The notes under the pieces are model-generated. The model was not told where the DNA came from, ran no database searches, and was given only the letters and a program-made list of their open reading frames with translations. Of a DNA stretch of 64,000 nt, positions 9,439-18,727 are shown piece after piece. A program made the translations under genes and the position numbers. The stretch comes from Vibrio toranzoniae (GTDB lineage Bacteria > Pseudomonadota > Gammaproteobacteria > Enterobacterales > Vibrionaceae): positions 2,170,001-2,234,000 of the forward strand of contig NZ_AP025514.1 in the NCBI RefSeq assembly GCF_024347655.1. Direction: 5' to 3'. Positions within the stretch are counted from its first letter, which is position 1, and every line of letters starts with the position of its first letter.

Positions 9439-9459
9439 CACGACTAACGAATAGTCGTG
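9439..9459 (-). other. menH-menB intercistronic hairpin
   Basis: CACGACTA (9439-9446) and TAGTCGTG (9452-9459) form a perfect 8-bp stem with a 5-nt loop just before the menB start. No T run follows. It could set mRNA cleavage or stability inside the men transcript. Confidence 0.5.
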
Positions 9460-9513
9460 ACGGTGTTGCTCTGCTTTTGATAGTGCTTGATACGAGAGAA
9501 TCGCTCAATCAGT

Positions 9514-10314
9514 TTAACGACAACTGGCGATACATTGGATGATCAAGTTTGAAAACAGCTCTGGTTGCTCGAAATGAACATTATGACCAGCGTAATCCAC
9601 TTGACTATATTCAAAGCCACTATTCTCAGCTAGCTCCATGAATTTACGATCTTTTTCACCGCACACATAATGCAATAAATGCTCATGAGATTTCAGTGTG
9701 GCACGTAAATCCGGTTGCTTAGCTAACGAAGTAGATAACAACATATTTGCTACGGATACTCCAAGGTTACCACTACGCTTTATGACCAAAGTTTGTCTTT
9801 GCTCATGATTTAGTGAAGAAAAGACGCTTTGTTGATACCAATCGTCTACAACATCTTCAATCGACTGCTGTGCAAAGCGAACCGCCCACTGCGTATCATG
9901 TACTAACCTTTGCGCTCTTTCTTCATCACACTCTAAGCCAAAATTGCCGCCTTCAATAATCACTTTCTCTAGGTTAAGCGTCTCAAAACAAGGGCTTGTC
10001 ACACCGTACATCGCGAGCCTTCCACCCATTGAGTAACCAATAATCACGATAGGATAGTCCGCCGGCAGATTGTTGAGTGCCAATTGAGAAGTAATGCACT
10101 GAACAATTTTATTGCAGCAATGATCAAACCCTACCGGATCGATAAAACAACTTTGTCCGTGTCCGGGTAAATCTATGCAAAGACGAGAGAAATCCTCGAG
10201 GAATGGATGACATGCACTCCAATCATCCCCGCTTCCGAGTAAACCATGTAAAAAAACAAGCAAAGGTTTGTCAGAAGATACATTTGAAGCTGGGAAATAA
10301 TTGGAGTAAAGCAT
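9514..10314 (-). CDS. menH: SHCHC synthase MenH
   Basis: A 266-residue alpha/beta hydrolase that removes pyruvate from SEPHCHC to give SHCHC, the step after MenD. The oxyanion region is FLHGLLGSGDDW (about 21-32), the nucleophile elbow GYSMGG has Ser95, and the catalytic His is in AGHNVHFEQPE near the C-terminus. The length is typical. It lies 9 bp after menD, which argues for translation coupling. Other hydrolases share the fold, but the position in the operon makes the assignment firm. Confidence 0.92.
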   Translation of the reverse strand: MLYSNYFPASNVSSDKPLLVFLHGLLGSGDDWSACHPFLEDFSRLCIDLPGHGQSCFIDPVGFDHCCNKIVQCITSQLALNNLPADYPIVIIGYSMGGRLAMYGVTSPCFETLNLEKVIIEGGNFGLECDEERAQRLVHDTQWAVRFAQQSIEDVVDDWYQQSVFSSLNHEQRQTLVIKRSGNLGVSVANMLLSTSLAKQPDLRATLKSHEHLLHYVCGEKDRKFMELAENSGFEYSQVDYAGHNVHFEQPELFSNLIIQCIASCR

Positions 10315-10323
10315 ACAAAGTCC

Positions 10324-12048
10324 TTAGGCTAATGCCTCGGTAAGCATTGAACTGAATTGTTTTAGTAAAGTAGACGCTTGCTCGGGAGGGGTCTTAACTT
10401 CAACGAGCAAGGTACCCTGCCCCTGTTCGAAATGTTGTTCGATAATATTTTGATAGCAATTTAAAGTTTCTGGCGCCGCATAACCGAGCTGGAATTGCGC
10501 AGCAGCATGTTCAAAGTTGAAACCATGAGGCAGTTGATAAAGAGACTGTTTTTGTTGCTCGGGAACCGGCAACAAGTCAAAGATTGCACCGCCGTCGTTA
10601 TTGGTGACCACAATAACCATTGGCGTTGTGTTATGAGTGAGTAGCGCCAGTGAATTGAGGTCATACAACAAAGAGGTATCACCAATCAGCATCATCAAAG
10701 GATTCTGGTTGGCTTTCATCACGCCCGCAGCCGTCGCTACCAAGCCATCAATGCCCGATGCGCCACGATTGCTATAAACTTGATTCGCAGATATTGATGA
10801 CAGCATATCCACCAGCCTTACCATCAAGCTGTTTCCCACAAACAACTCTCTGTCTTTAAGTCTAGACGACAAGTCAACGGCAACACTCAACTCTGTCAAT
10901 TGGTCGTTATTAGAGATTTGCGCCAATGCTAACTGCTGAACCGTATTCGCGACTTCTATTAAAGGCGTCGCCCAAGCAGCATGTTCACCCAGTAAGCTTG
11001 GTAAATGCTGCTCTGATAGCCATTGTTCGATGTTTGCGACGATATGAATTTGAGGCAGATGGTCTTGATTAATGCGGTGCGAATCAGGTGAAACCACAAC
11101 GTATTGTGATGGACTAAACAGAGCGGCTTGCACTTTTATCCATTGATTAAGACGTTTAGAAACGATGCGCTCACCAAACTGAAGGATAAAATCACATTGG
11201 CTAAGCTGCGCTTTGGCTGCATCACTTTGCATCCATAAATCATAATTTTTCCAATCACTTGTGACACCTGATTGAGGGTCACAAAAAACTGGCCAACCTA
11301 ATACAGTGGCAAACTGCTGAGCTTTTTTCGCTTGTCCAATATCTAGCGAACCGAGAATAACCACTCCCTTTCGCTCAAGGTACTCACCCGGAGCGATGGG
11401 TTGCGTGTTCAGATGACTAGGTAGAAACGTTTGGCTGTAACAACCTATTCCCGACTTCCACCCAGCGACACTGGATGTGTACTCTGCATACATTTCAGTG
11501 TTATTTGATAAATAAAGCGGCTCAGGGAACGGGCAATTGATATGAATGGCTCCGCCGACACTGCGTTGTTTCGCGAGTGCGTTATCAACCGATGTCAGAA
11601 GCCAGTTCAAAGAAACTTGCGTGGTTGGGCTTGGTAGGTTTAGCGCCGTTTCAACATGGGAAGAAAAGATACCCTGCTGCTGAATTGCTTGGTTAGCACC
11701 ACAGTCGACTAAATCAATAGGTCGATCTGAGGTCAGTAAAATAAGTTTCTCTCGTGTTAGCCCAGATTCAGCCGTGGCAGGTAGAAGATTCGCAACAGCA
11801 GTTCCAGAGGTCACAATCACTGCAACGGGTTTGTCGCTCGCCTTCGCCAGACCTAAAGCAAGAAAACCAAGACCACGCTCATCAAAATGCGTGTGTAAGG
11901 TTAACTTGGGGTTAGCTTCAGCTTCGAGAGTTAACGGCGTTGAGCGAGAGCCCGGCGCAACACAAACATGTTCCACACCGCTGCGTGCAAGCTCTTCAAG
12001 TAATGTGTTACACCAAACTCTGTTTAATACGGCTTGGTCGTGGTTCAT
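10324..12048 (-). CDS. menD: SEPHCHC synthase MenD
   Basis: A thiamine-diphosphate enzyme of 574 residues that joins 2-oxoglutarate and isochorismate. It begins MNHDQAVLNRVWCN. The substrate loop APGSRSTPLTLEA and the catalytic Glu in HTHFDERGLGFLALG are in the N-terminal domain; the ThDP/metal motif LIGDTSLLYDLNSL is in the C-terminal domain. The frame stays open 56 codons further upstream, but that part overlaps menF and is not MenD-like. The chosen ATG overlaps the menF stop as ATGA (12045-12048), a classic coupling arrangement. Confidence 0.95.
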   Translation of the reverse strand: MNHDQAVLNRVWCNTLLEELARSGVEHVCVAPGSRSTPLTLEAEANPKLTLHTHFDERGLGFLALGLAKASDKPVAVIVTSGTAVANLLPATAESGLTREKLILLTSDRPIDLVDCGANQAIQQQGIFSSHVETALNLPSPTTQVSLNWLLTSVDNALAKQRSVGGAIHINCPFPEPLYLSNNTEMYAEYTSSVAGWKSGIGCYSQTFLPSHLNTQPIAPGEYLERKGVVILGSLDIGQAKKAQQFATVLGWPVFCDPQSGVTSDWKNYDLWMQSDAAKAQLSQCDFILQFGERIVSKRLNQWIKVQAALFSPSQYVVVSPDSHRINQDHLPQIHIVANIEQWLSEQHLPSLLGEHAAWATPLIEVANTVQQLALAQISNNDQLTELSVAVDLSSRLKDRELFVGNSLMVRLVDMLSSISANQVYSNRGASGIDGLVATAAGVMKANQNPLMMLIGDTSLLYDLNSLALLTHNTTPMVIVVTNNDGGAIFDLLPVPEQQKQSLYQLPHGFNFEHAAAQFQLGYAAPETLNCYQNIIEQHFEQGQGTLLVEVKTPPEQASTLLKQFSSMLTEALA

Positions 12049-13367
12049 GACGCTACACCCAGAGGTGGGTGATCTGAAATTAGGCTGAGTAGAGTCGACA
12101 TCTTCTTGTTCAACTCCTGCCACTCGTGTTCGGCGACAGACCCTGGCACTATCCCCGCCCCCGCAAACAGCTGTACTTGATCGTTTACAACTAAAGCACT
12201 GCGAATCGCTACACAAAATTCAGCACGTTGATGGCTGATATAGCCAACAGAACCTGCATACCAACCTCGAGCAAACGGTTCATGTTCCAGTATGAAGTCC
12301 ATCGCTTCTTTACGAGGTAATCCTGCAACCGCAGCAGTCGGCTGCAACGCAGCAAGTAACTGGACGCCGTTAATGCCAGCATTGAGCTGAGCATGGATAT
12401 TACGCTTCAAATGCTGCACTTTACGCAAACGTACAAGGCGTGCATCCTTTTCAACATGTACCATTTGTGAGTGAGGAGTCAGTCGCTCAATGATATCGTC
12501 GACCACATATTGGTTCTCATTGAGGTTTTTGCTGTCTTGAGAAAGCCAGTTTGCTAACTCCATATCCTCGGTTGCGTTCTCCCCGCGACCAATCGTTCCA
12601 GCAAGCGCTTCGGTATCAAGCTCTGTACCATGTCGGCTATACAATCGCTCTGGCGTCGAGCCAATAAAGCTGTGTTTAGAATCCAACACCAACATAAAGT
12701 GAAAGCTATGATGATTTTGTTGATAGCTTGCCTTAAGTAATTGTGCTGCACAGATAGGCGCATCGAGCTGTAGCGTGGTTTTACGAGCCAAAACCACTTT
12801 CTTATATTCTTCGTCACTGATCCCCTGAAGCACTTTATTCACCAAACTACCCCACAGCTCCTTTTCCGGCACGTGGGTTATTTGTTCAATATGAGCAGAC
12901 AACGGCGCTAAAATCGCCGCTTCAACAGATAGCTTATTTAAGGCATTAATCGAAGCAACGCGATCAGGAGATAAATTAACCGCTAGCGACCAAGTATTAT
13001 CAAAGCGAATCAATTCAACCTGAGGAAGGAAGAAAAACGATTCCATGCAACGACGGTTCTTAGCAGTGTGCCCGTCAAATGAACGTCCACCCCAAATTCG
13101 CTGGTCTTCCCCAAGAATTGCATATGCGGGTGCTGGGTCTGAAAAAGTATGTAACTGACCGAGTGCAACGACCTCTTCACGAGTGTCGCGTGACTGCCAG
13201 TAAAATTTGGGAAAGAGAGGTTGAGCATGAAGCCATTCTATAAATGCAAACGATGGTTTTTGCGTTAGAACTTCAACACAACGAACTTCGCTTGCTTGGG
13301 CATTGTGTACTCTCTCAATCAAAGCGGAGAGAGTTTGCTGGAAATGTGACAAATCGACCTCGTCCAC
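12045..13367 (-). CDS. menF: Isochorismate synthase MenF
   Basis: A 440-residue chorismate-utilising enzyme, the first committed step of menaquinone synthesis. The conserved C-terminal domain shows KVVLARKTTL, SFIGSTPERL, ALAGTIGRGE, the PTAAVAGLPR block, GWYAGSVGY and FCVAIRSALV. Length fits MenF (about 430). An EntC role is unlikely because no siderophore genes are near and the gene heads menFDHBCE. The start lies after an AT-rich region that should hold the operon promoter. Confidence 0.94.
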   Translation of the reverse strand: MDEVDLSHFQQTLSALIERVHNAQASEVRCVEVLTQKPSFAFIEWLHAQPLFPKFYWQSRDTREEVVALGQLHTFSDPAPAYAILGEDQRIWGGRSFDGHTAKNRRCMESFFFLPQVELIRFDNTWSLAVNLSPDRVASINALNKLSVEAAILAPLSAHIEQITHVPEKELWGSLVNKVLQGISDEEYKKVVLARKTTLQLDAPICAAQLLKASYQQNHHSFHFMLVLDSKHSFIGSTPERLYSRHGTELDTEALAGTIGRGENATEDMELANWLSQDSKNLNENQYVVDDIIERLTPHSQMVHVEKDARLVRLRKVQHLKRNIHAQLNAGINGVQLLAALQPTAAVAGLPRKEAMDFILEHEPFARGWYAGSVGYISHQRAEFCVAIRSALVVNDQVQLFAGAGIVPGSVAEHEWQELNKKMSTLLSLISDHPPLGVAS

Positions 13368-13647
13368 ACCTAAATTATTATTATATTAGGTTGATACTTT
13401 ATGGGTAGCATCCACTTAGATCAAGAATGTACTATATCTTTTCAACATTCCTGTGATTTTAAGCAATCCCGCCCCCTTTCTCACCTTAGCTAAAACCAAC
13501 AACGCTAAGAATTAAAGCTCATAAAATAGTGATAGCAAAAAGACCAGACGTTACACGGAAATGCGACATTCAGCAGATTTTTATTCTATCAAACCCCATT
13601 TTGCGGTACTTTAATAAAGTATTTAAATTAATTTCAGGAAACCGGCA
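13368..13647. promoter_or_regulatory. Divergent menF / alaA promoter region
   Basis: This 280-bp gap separates the divergent menF and alaA genes, so it must hold both promoters. It is AT-rich near both ends (TATTATATTAGG at menF, AATAAAGTATTTAAATTAATTT at alaA). I see half-sites like FNR boxes (TTGAT at about 13391, ATCAA at about 13420), but they are not correctly spaced. No firm promoter call is made. Confidence 0.4.
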
Positions 13648-14865
13648 ATGCAAAATATCGGGATGTCGTCAAAACTCAACAATGTATGCTACGAAATCAG
13701 GGGGCCTGTACTCAAACATGCTAAGCGCATGGAAGAAGAAGGGCATAAAATACTAAAGCTAAATATTGGTAACCCCGCCCCCTTTGGTTTTGACGCCCCT
13801 GATGAGATCCTTGTTGACGTAATCCGCAATCTACCAACATCTCAAGGGTACTGTGACTCAAAAGGTATTTATTCAGCCCGCAAAGCGGTTGTCCAGCACT
13901 ATCAGAAAAAAGGTCTTCGCAACCTTGATGTAGAAGACGTTTACATTGGAAATGGTGCATCAGAGCTTATCGTGATGTCTATGCAGGCACTGTTGGATAA
14001 TGGTGATGAAATCTTAGTGCCCGCACCAGACTACCCACTTTGGACTGCATCAGTGGCACTTTCTGGCGGTACTCCGGTTCACTACATGTGTGATGAAGAT
14101 GCCGATTGGTATCCAGATCTCGATGACATACTCGCGAAAATTTCACCAAAGACTCGCGGGATCGTTTTGATCAATCCAAACAACCCAACGGGTGCTGTAT
14201 ATAGTCGTGATTTCCTGTTGAAAGTTGTGGACATTGCTCGTGAGCATGGTTTGATCATCTTCGCTGATGAAATATACGACAAAGTACTTTACGACGGCGC
14301 AGTGCACACTTCTGTATCAACCTTGGCTGAAGACGTTTTAATGGTAACCTTCAATGGCTTATCGAAAGCTTATCGTGTATGTGGCTTTCGTGGTGGTTGG
14401 ATGTTCTTAACTGGTCCAAAACACTTAGCGAAAGGCTATGTGGAAGGACTAGAGATGCTCGCTTCTATGCGCCTGTGTGCCAACGTGCCAATGCAGCACG
14501 CAATACAAACCGCACTCGGTGGCTACCAAAGTATCAATGAACTACTACTCCCTGGGGGTAGACTGCTTGAACAACGTGACCGAGCATGGGAATTGATCAA
14601 CAAGATCCCTGGGGTATCTTGTGTGAAACCAAAAGGCGCGATGTACCTGTTCCCTAAAATCGATACTAAAATGTACAACATCAAAGATGATCAAAAATTT
14701 GTACTCGATTTCCTTAAACAAGAAAAAGTATTATTGGTTCAAGGTACTGGCTTTAATTGGCCAAAACCCGATCACTTCCGCATCGTGACTTTGCCACATA
14801 TCGAAGATCTAGAAATAGCAATTGGTCGTCTTGAGCGCTTCTTGTCAACTTACAGCCAAGAGTAG
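13648..14865 (+). CDS. alaA: Alanine transaminase AlaA (YfbQ-type)
   Basis: A 405-residue class I PLP aminotransferase, closely like E. coli AlaA, which makes alanine from pyruvate and glutamate. Seen are NIGNPAPFGFDAPDEI, the NPNNPTGA motif (N179), D207/Y210 in FADEIYDK, and the PLP lysine K240 in NGLSKAYRVCGFRGGW. The length equals the E. coli protein. A ribosome binding site (CAGGAA) precedes the ATG. The gene stands alone with a strong terminator behind it. The next gene is yfbR, and the yfbQ-yfbR order is also found in E. coli. Confidence 0.93.
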   Translation: MQNIGMSSKLNNVCYEIRGPVLKHAKRMEEEGHKILKLNIGNPAPFGFDAPDEILVDVIRNLPTSQGYCDSKGIYSARKAVVQHYQKKGLRNLDVEDVYIGNGASELIVMSMQALLDNGDEILVPAPDYPLWTASVALSGGTPVHYMCDEDADWYPDLDDILAKISPKTRGIVLINPNNPTGAVYSRDFLLKVVDIAREHGLIIFADEIYDKVLYDGAVHTSVSTLAEDVLMVTFNGLSKAYRVCGFRGGWMFLTGPKHLAKGYVEGLEMLASMRLCANVPMQHAIQTALGGYQSINELLLPGGRLLEQRDRAWELINKIPGVSCVKPKGAMYLFPKIDTKMYNIKDDQKFVLDFLKQEKVLLVQGTGFNWPKPDHFRIVTLPHIEDLEIAIGRLERFLSTYSQE

Positions 14866-14961
14866 TTCGCCAACAATCAATCTGCTATCAACTAGTCCAC
14901 TAACGATGGCTACAATTTACTGTTTTAAAATACTTTAACTTGTATTCATTCACTTATATGC

Positions 14962-14994
14962 TTAAAAGGCTCCTGTTTAGGGGCCTTTTTTTAT
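14962..14994 (+). terminator. Terminator of alaA
   Basis: AAAAGGCTCC (14964-14973) pairs with GGGGCCTTTT (14980-14989), allowing one G-T pair, with a 6-nt loop and a T7 run. Confidence 0.92.
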
Positions 14995-15062
14995 ATTTCC
15001 TATCTCGTACTACTTGTATTGTTTACAAGACACAAGTAGAGCATTGTTAAGCAAGGACACTT

Positions 15063-15647
15063 ATGAAACAAAGCCATTTCTTTGCCCATCTAGCACGCAT
15101 GAAACTGATCCAACGTTGGCCACTGATGCGCTCAGTCTCAAGCGAGAATATTTCAGAGCATAGTTTACAAGTTGCCTTCGTCGCGCACGCTTTGGCGCTT
15201 ATCAAAAACAAGAAATTTGATGGTCAACTCAACCCTGAGCACATCGCATTGTTAGGTATGTACCATGACACCAGTGAGGTACTGACTGGTGATTTACCTA
15301 CTCCGGTTAAATACTACAATCCAGACATCGCCCAAGAGTACAAAAAGATAGAAGCAGCAGCTGAGAAAAGACTACTGTCCATGTTGCCGGAAGAGTTTCA
15401 AGAAGACTTCGCACCATTTTTAATTTCAGGGACAGCAAGTAAAGAAGAACAAAGCATTGTTAAGCAAGCAGATACTATCTGTGCTTATTTAAAATGTTTG
15501 GAAGAACTCAGCGCTGGAAATCACGAGTACGAGCAAGCAAAACGTAGACTGCAAGAAACACTCGAACAGCGTAAAAGTCCAGAAATGGATTACTTTCTCA
15601 CTACCTTTGCACCGAGTTTTGAATTATCACTAGACGAGATAAGCTAA
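15063..15647 (+). CDS. yfbR: 5'-Deoxynucleotidase YfbR
   Basis: A 194-residue HD-domain phosphatase that dephosphorylates deoxyribonucleoside 5'-monophosphates and so helps keep dNTP pools balanced. All residues important in E. coli YfbR are at the same numbers: R18, W19, H33, H68-D69 ([14 protein letters not shown]), D77 and D137. The length is within five residues of E. coli. It lies about 55 bp upstream of the dGTPase gene on the same strand, so two dNTP-breaking enzymes form one unit. Confidence 0.95.
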   Translation: MKQSHFFAHLARMKLIQRWPLMRSVSSENISEHSLQVAFVAHALALIKNKKFDGQLNPEHIALLGMYHDTSEVLTGDLPTPVKYYNPDIAQEYKKIEAAAEKRLLSMLPEEFQEDFAPFLISGTASKEEQSIVKQADTICAYLKCLEELSAGNHEYEQAKRRLQETLEQRKSPEMDYFLTTFAPSFELSLDEIS

Positions 15648-15701
15648 CTGGGTATAACTTGAATATAATTAGTTAAATAAATCAATTTGATAGGCGCTAT
15701 T

Positions 15702-17045
15702 TTGACAGTCCAACTCGAACCGACATTTGCACTCGAACAAGAATGGCAACATCGAAATGACGATGAACATAAAATAAGACGTGATGACCACCGTAGCCCG
15801 TATCAACGCGATCGTGCGCGTGTACTTCACTCTGCGGCCTTCCGCCGCCTTCAAGCTAAAACTCAAGTGCATGGCACCACAGTTAACGATTTTCACCGAA
15901 CCCGATTAACACATTCTCTAGAAGCCGCGCAGCTTGGTACAGGTATCGTCGCTCAATTGAAAAAAAAGCAGCCCGAATTCCGCGACCTATTGCCTTCAGA
16001 CAGCTTGATAGATTCACTATGTTTGGCTCACGACATTGGTCACCCAGCTTATGGGCATGGCGGTGAAGTCGCCCTGAATTACATGATGCGCGATTATGGT
16101 GGTTTTGAAGGCAATGCCCAGACATTTAGAATCGTCACGCAACTTGAACCCTACACAGAACATCACGGGATGAATCTGTCTCGACGTACGCTGCTGGGGT
16201 TGATTAAATACCCTTCACTACTCAGCGAGGTTCAAGCAAAGTTACAGTCTGAACCCGTGAAGCACCAGCGTCAGCTTAGAGCAAAAGATTGGATGCCAGC
16301 AAAAGGCATATACGATCATGACGAAGAGCTATTCAACTGGGTACTTGAACCGCTTTCAAGCAACGACCAACAACGGCTAAAAAAGAAAAGAAAGCCGCAC
16401 ACCGAACCACTTGAGCACAACAAGACCAAATACAAGTCACTTGACTGTTCCATTATGGAGCTGGCTGATGACATTGCGTATGGCGTACACGATTTGGAAG
16501 ATGCGATTGTGCTGGGCTCTGTGACTAAGACACAATGGGTAGAATCGGCTTACCCGCAGCTACAAGAAATGGCGGACCCATGGATTTGTGAACACCTTGA
16601 CTCAATAACTGAAATGCTGTTTTCCGGTGAGCAGTATCTCCGTAAGGACGCAATTGGCGGAATAGTCAACGCACTGTTGACCAGTATTTCGATTAAGCCC
16701 GTTGATGAAAGCTTTGAGAATGTGTTGCTCTCCTACAATGCCGTACTTGAGCCAAGCATGGACGCCACACTCGATAAGCTGAAACACTTCGTGAGTGAGT
16801 TTGTTATCCAAGTCCCTCAAGTTCAGGTTATTGAATACAAAGGGCAGCAAATAATCATGGATATGTTTGAAGCATTCAGTGCTGACCCTGAACGCCTGTT
16901 GCCGCTGCCGATCAAAAAGCAATGGCTACTGCACGACGATGAATCAAGAAAGATGCGTGTGATAGCCGATTACATTTCATCAATGACCGATGATCTTGCG
17001 CAGAAAATGCATCAGCAACTATTCTCGGCTCATACCGAGTTTTAA
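15702..17045 (+). CDS. dGTPase-like deoxynucleoside triphosphohydrolase (anti-phage dGTPase type)
   Basis: An HD-domain protein of about 447 residues that splits dNTPs to deoxynucleoside and triphosphate. It shows the family signatures SPYQRDRARVLHSAAFRRL, the metal motif H...HD (TRLTHSLEAAQ, then LAHDIGHPAYGHGGE) and the later SIMELADDIAYGVHDLED. This subfamily is annotated in Vibrio as an anti-phage dGTPase; depletion of dNTPs during infection is known for relatives, but is not shown for this gene. No ATG is available near the N-terminus. I chose a TTG at 15702 behind a TAGG sequence; another TTG at 15687 is possible. Confidence 0.87.
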   Translation: MTVQLEPTFALEQEWQHRNDDEHKIRRDDHRSPYQRDRARVLHSAAFRRLQAKTQVHGTTVNDFHRTRLTHSLEAAQLGTGIVAQLKKKQPEFRDLLPSDSLIDSLCLAHDIGHPAYGHGGEVALNYMMRDYGGFEGNAQTFRIVTQLEPYTEHHGMNLSRRTLLGLIKYPSLLSEVQAKLQSEPVKHQRQLRAKDWMPAKGIYDHDEELFNWVLEPLSSNDQQRLKKKRKPHTEPLEHNKTKYKSLDCSIMELADDIAYGVHDLEDAIVLGSVTKTQWVESAYPQLQEMADPWICEHLDSITEMLFSGEQYLRKDAIGGIVNALLTSISIKPVDESFENVLLSYNAVLEPSMDATLDKLKHFVSEFVIQVPQVQVIEYKGQQIIMDMFEAFSADPERLLPLPIKKQWLLHDDESRKMRVIADYISSMTDDLAQKMHQQLFSAHTEF

Positions 17046-17071
17046 TTCCTGACTCACTCTACTGAAACGGA

Positions 17072-17671
17072 TTAATCTAGGTAGTTTTTCTCAAATACAC
17101 CGGGCGGCATTTGATTGATTTGAAACTGAATCATTTGGTCAAATGCCGTTAACAGCGAACTGAAATCTCGGTCGCCCTCTAACAAACTCAGTAAATGGTA
17201 TCCGGCTTCTACAGTCGACAAACTGTTTTCACTTGGCGCTTTACGAATTCGATAATTACCTTTGAGGTCTTTCGGTAAGTGAACAGTATCCAACGCATGC
17301 AAGTTACTCGACACCTGCCACATCTTGAATGCCTTCTTCCAGGTGCCATCCAATAAAACCACACGCATTTTTTTGCTTGGGCGTGTTGCAGACTCAACAG
17401 ACACAGAGTGCTCACTTGGGTACAAAATCACGTGTTGGTAATCTTCATCGGTCAGCAGTTCGTTCAATTTTGTATTATCTGAAAAGTCTTCCCCAACAAG
17501 CGTCACGCTGTTTTCTAGAGATAACGAGAGGATACGCGCGGTTCCCATTGGGCGATGCTCTTCTGATGGGTGCTGAAGAATGATAAGCTCAACGTTCGAT
17601 TCTAGTGGCGTAACCCACTGACAAATACAAGCTTTCAAAGCCTTGCTGCATTGGCGGCAATAACGAGACAT
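17072..17671 (-). CDS. DTW-domain tRNA-uridine aminocarboxypropyltransferase
   Basis: A 199-residue DTW-domain protein. The N-terminus has a zinc-binding set C5, C8, C15 and C17 (CRQC...ACIC). It is followed by the family block LQHPSEEHRPMGTARIL and the name-giving D-x-T-W as LLDGTWKKAFKM (about 106-117), then NYRIRKAPSENSLSTVEA. Proteins of this family (E. coli TapT) add the acp3U47 modification to tRNA using S-adenosylmethionine. Which tRNA position this one modifies cannot be read from the sequence. It is convergent with the dGTPase gene and divergent from rrtA. Confidence 0.88.
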   Translation of the reverse strand: MSRYCRQCSKALKACICQWVTPLESNVELIILQHPSEEHRPMGTARILSLSLENSVTLVGEDFSDNTKLNELLTDEDYQHVILYPSEHSVSVESATRPSKKMRVVLLDGTWKKAFKMWQVSSNLHALDTVHLPKDLKGNYRIRKAPSENSLSTVEAGYHLLSLLEGDRDFSSLLTAFDQMIQFQINQMPPGVFEKNYLD

Positions 17672-17680
17672 GGATTTAAT

Positions 17681-18229
17681 GTGTACCCTGTTTTAATTTT
17701 CACTTCACTTTTATGCGTCTTATTCCAACTAGAGCCTGTGCAGGCTTGGGTAGTTTGGGATAACAATGCGATTGCCGATGGGCAGTGGTGGCGGATCCTA
17801 ACAGGAAACTTTTCACATACCAACTATTCGCACCTTGTGATGAATTTAGCAGGCTTGTGGATCATCAGTTATCTATTTCAACCTAATAAGAAACAACTGA
17901 TCAGCGCGTTGCTTTTCATTAGTGTAGTCACGGGATTGGCGCTGTTACTGTCGAGCATTAAAGTCTATGTGGGTTTGTCGGGGACTTTACATGGGCTGTT
18001 TGGTTTATTCGCGCTCAGAGAAACGTTAAACGGCAGAAAATCGAGTTGGCTCTTGGTGGTAGGATTAATCGCTAAGATAGCGTGGGAGCAGTTTGTCGGC
18101 CCTTCTAGCACGACTGGCGAGCTGATTAATGCTCGCGTCGCGATTGAAGCCCACCTAGCAGGAGCACTGGCTGGAGGCTTCGTGGCTGTAATATTTTCGC
18201 TAGCGAATACAAAAGCAGATCAAAGCTGA
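17681..18229 (+). CDS. rrtA: Rhombosortase RrtA
   Basis: A rhomboid-family intramembrane serine protease of about 182 residues with six hydrophobic segments. It fits the rhombosortase branch, which cleaves GlyGly-CTERM tails from exported enzymes in Vibrio and Shewanella. The catalytic serine is in GLSGTLHGLFGLFALRE, and the catalytic histidine is in EAHLAGALAGG. NFSHTNYSHLVMNLAGLW is the usual rhomboid loop segment. I chose GTG at 17681 with TGGA 6 nt before it. An upstream TTG at 17651 would overlap the divergent DTW gene and has no ribosome binding site. The 3' end overlaps the convergent ComEA-like gene by 10 bp. Confidence 0.87.
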   Translation: MYPVLIFTSLLCVLFQLEPVQAWVVWDNNAIADGQWWRILTGNFSHTNYSHLVMNLAGLWIISYLFQPNKKQLISALLFISVVTGLALLLSSIKVYVGLSGTLHGLFGLFALRETLNGRKSSWLLVVGLIAKIAWEQFVGPSSTTGELINARVAIEAHLAGALAGGFVAVIFSLANTKADQS

Positions 18230-18519
18230 ATTCTTTCACGGTTCTTTTCTACCGTCACTTCACCGATTCCTTTCACATTAACCAAACCGTCAGCGGTGGT
18301 AAATTCACCGTACTGATCTCGATAATCGACGATCTCTTTCGCTTTTTTTTCACCTATACCGACGAGAAGAGCTGATAGTTCTTCTGCTGTCGCCGTGTTG
18401 ATGTTTACCGTTATCTCAATACCTTCGTAAAGCTCAGCCTTAGTTGGGCTGTCTGCAAACACTGCGGAGCTAAGCGTAATAAGAAATGAAAGAAGTAGTG
18501 TTGAATATATTGTGCGCAT
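18220..18519 (-). CDS. ComEA-like helix-hairpin-helix protein
   Basis: A 99-residue exported protein. It has a signal peptide (MRTIYSTLLLSFLITLSSAVFA), then a short linker and a ComEA-type double helix-hairpin-helix domain with VNINTATAEELSALLVGIGE and GLVNVKGIGEVTVEKNRERI. ComEA proteins bind double-stranded DNA in the periplasm and pull it in during natural transformation. Vibrio is naturally competent on chitin and a gene of this size is its usual comEA, so that role is plausible. It is also possible that this is a second HHH protein with another role. Its stop overlaps rrtA. Confidence 0.8.
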   Translation of the reverse strand: MRTIYSTLLLSFLITLSSAVFADSPTKAELYEGIEITVNINTATAEELSALLVGIGEKKAKEIVDYRDQYGEFTTADGLVNVKGIGEVTVEKNRERIQL

Positions 18520-18589
18520 AAACCGTTCCTTTGTATAAAAAACGTAACTTATGCATTTGCCATTACAAATGACACAGTAACTAAATAAA

Positions 18590-18622
18590 AATAAAGCGGG
18601 CCACCTAAGTGACCCGCTTTGT
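18590..18622 (-). terminator. Terminator downstream of ppiD
   Basis: AAAGCGGG (18593-18600) pairs with CCCGCTTT (18612-18619). Read on the minus strand the stem is followed by ATTTTTATTTA. It ends the ppiD transcript before the ComEA-like gene. Confidence 0.82.
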
Positions 18623-18727
18623 TATACATCTCGTTTTCATCAGCTTGTTTGTTCGCTCACAAATTTGATTTATAGAGCAACAGTCATACTTTGATTAACA
18701 ATGCTAAATCATCGAGTGAATCAAAGT

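Noticed and set aside
12049..12216. N-terminal extension of menD by 56 residues
   Set aside because: It overlaps the menF coding region in another frame and is not MenD-like; the ATGA overlap marks the real start.
13368..13647. FNR site controlling the men operon
   Set aside because: TTGAT and ATCAA half-sites exist but are about 25 bp apart instead of four, so no FNR box can be claimed.
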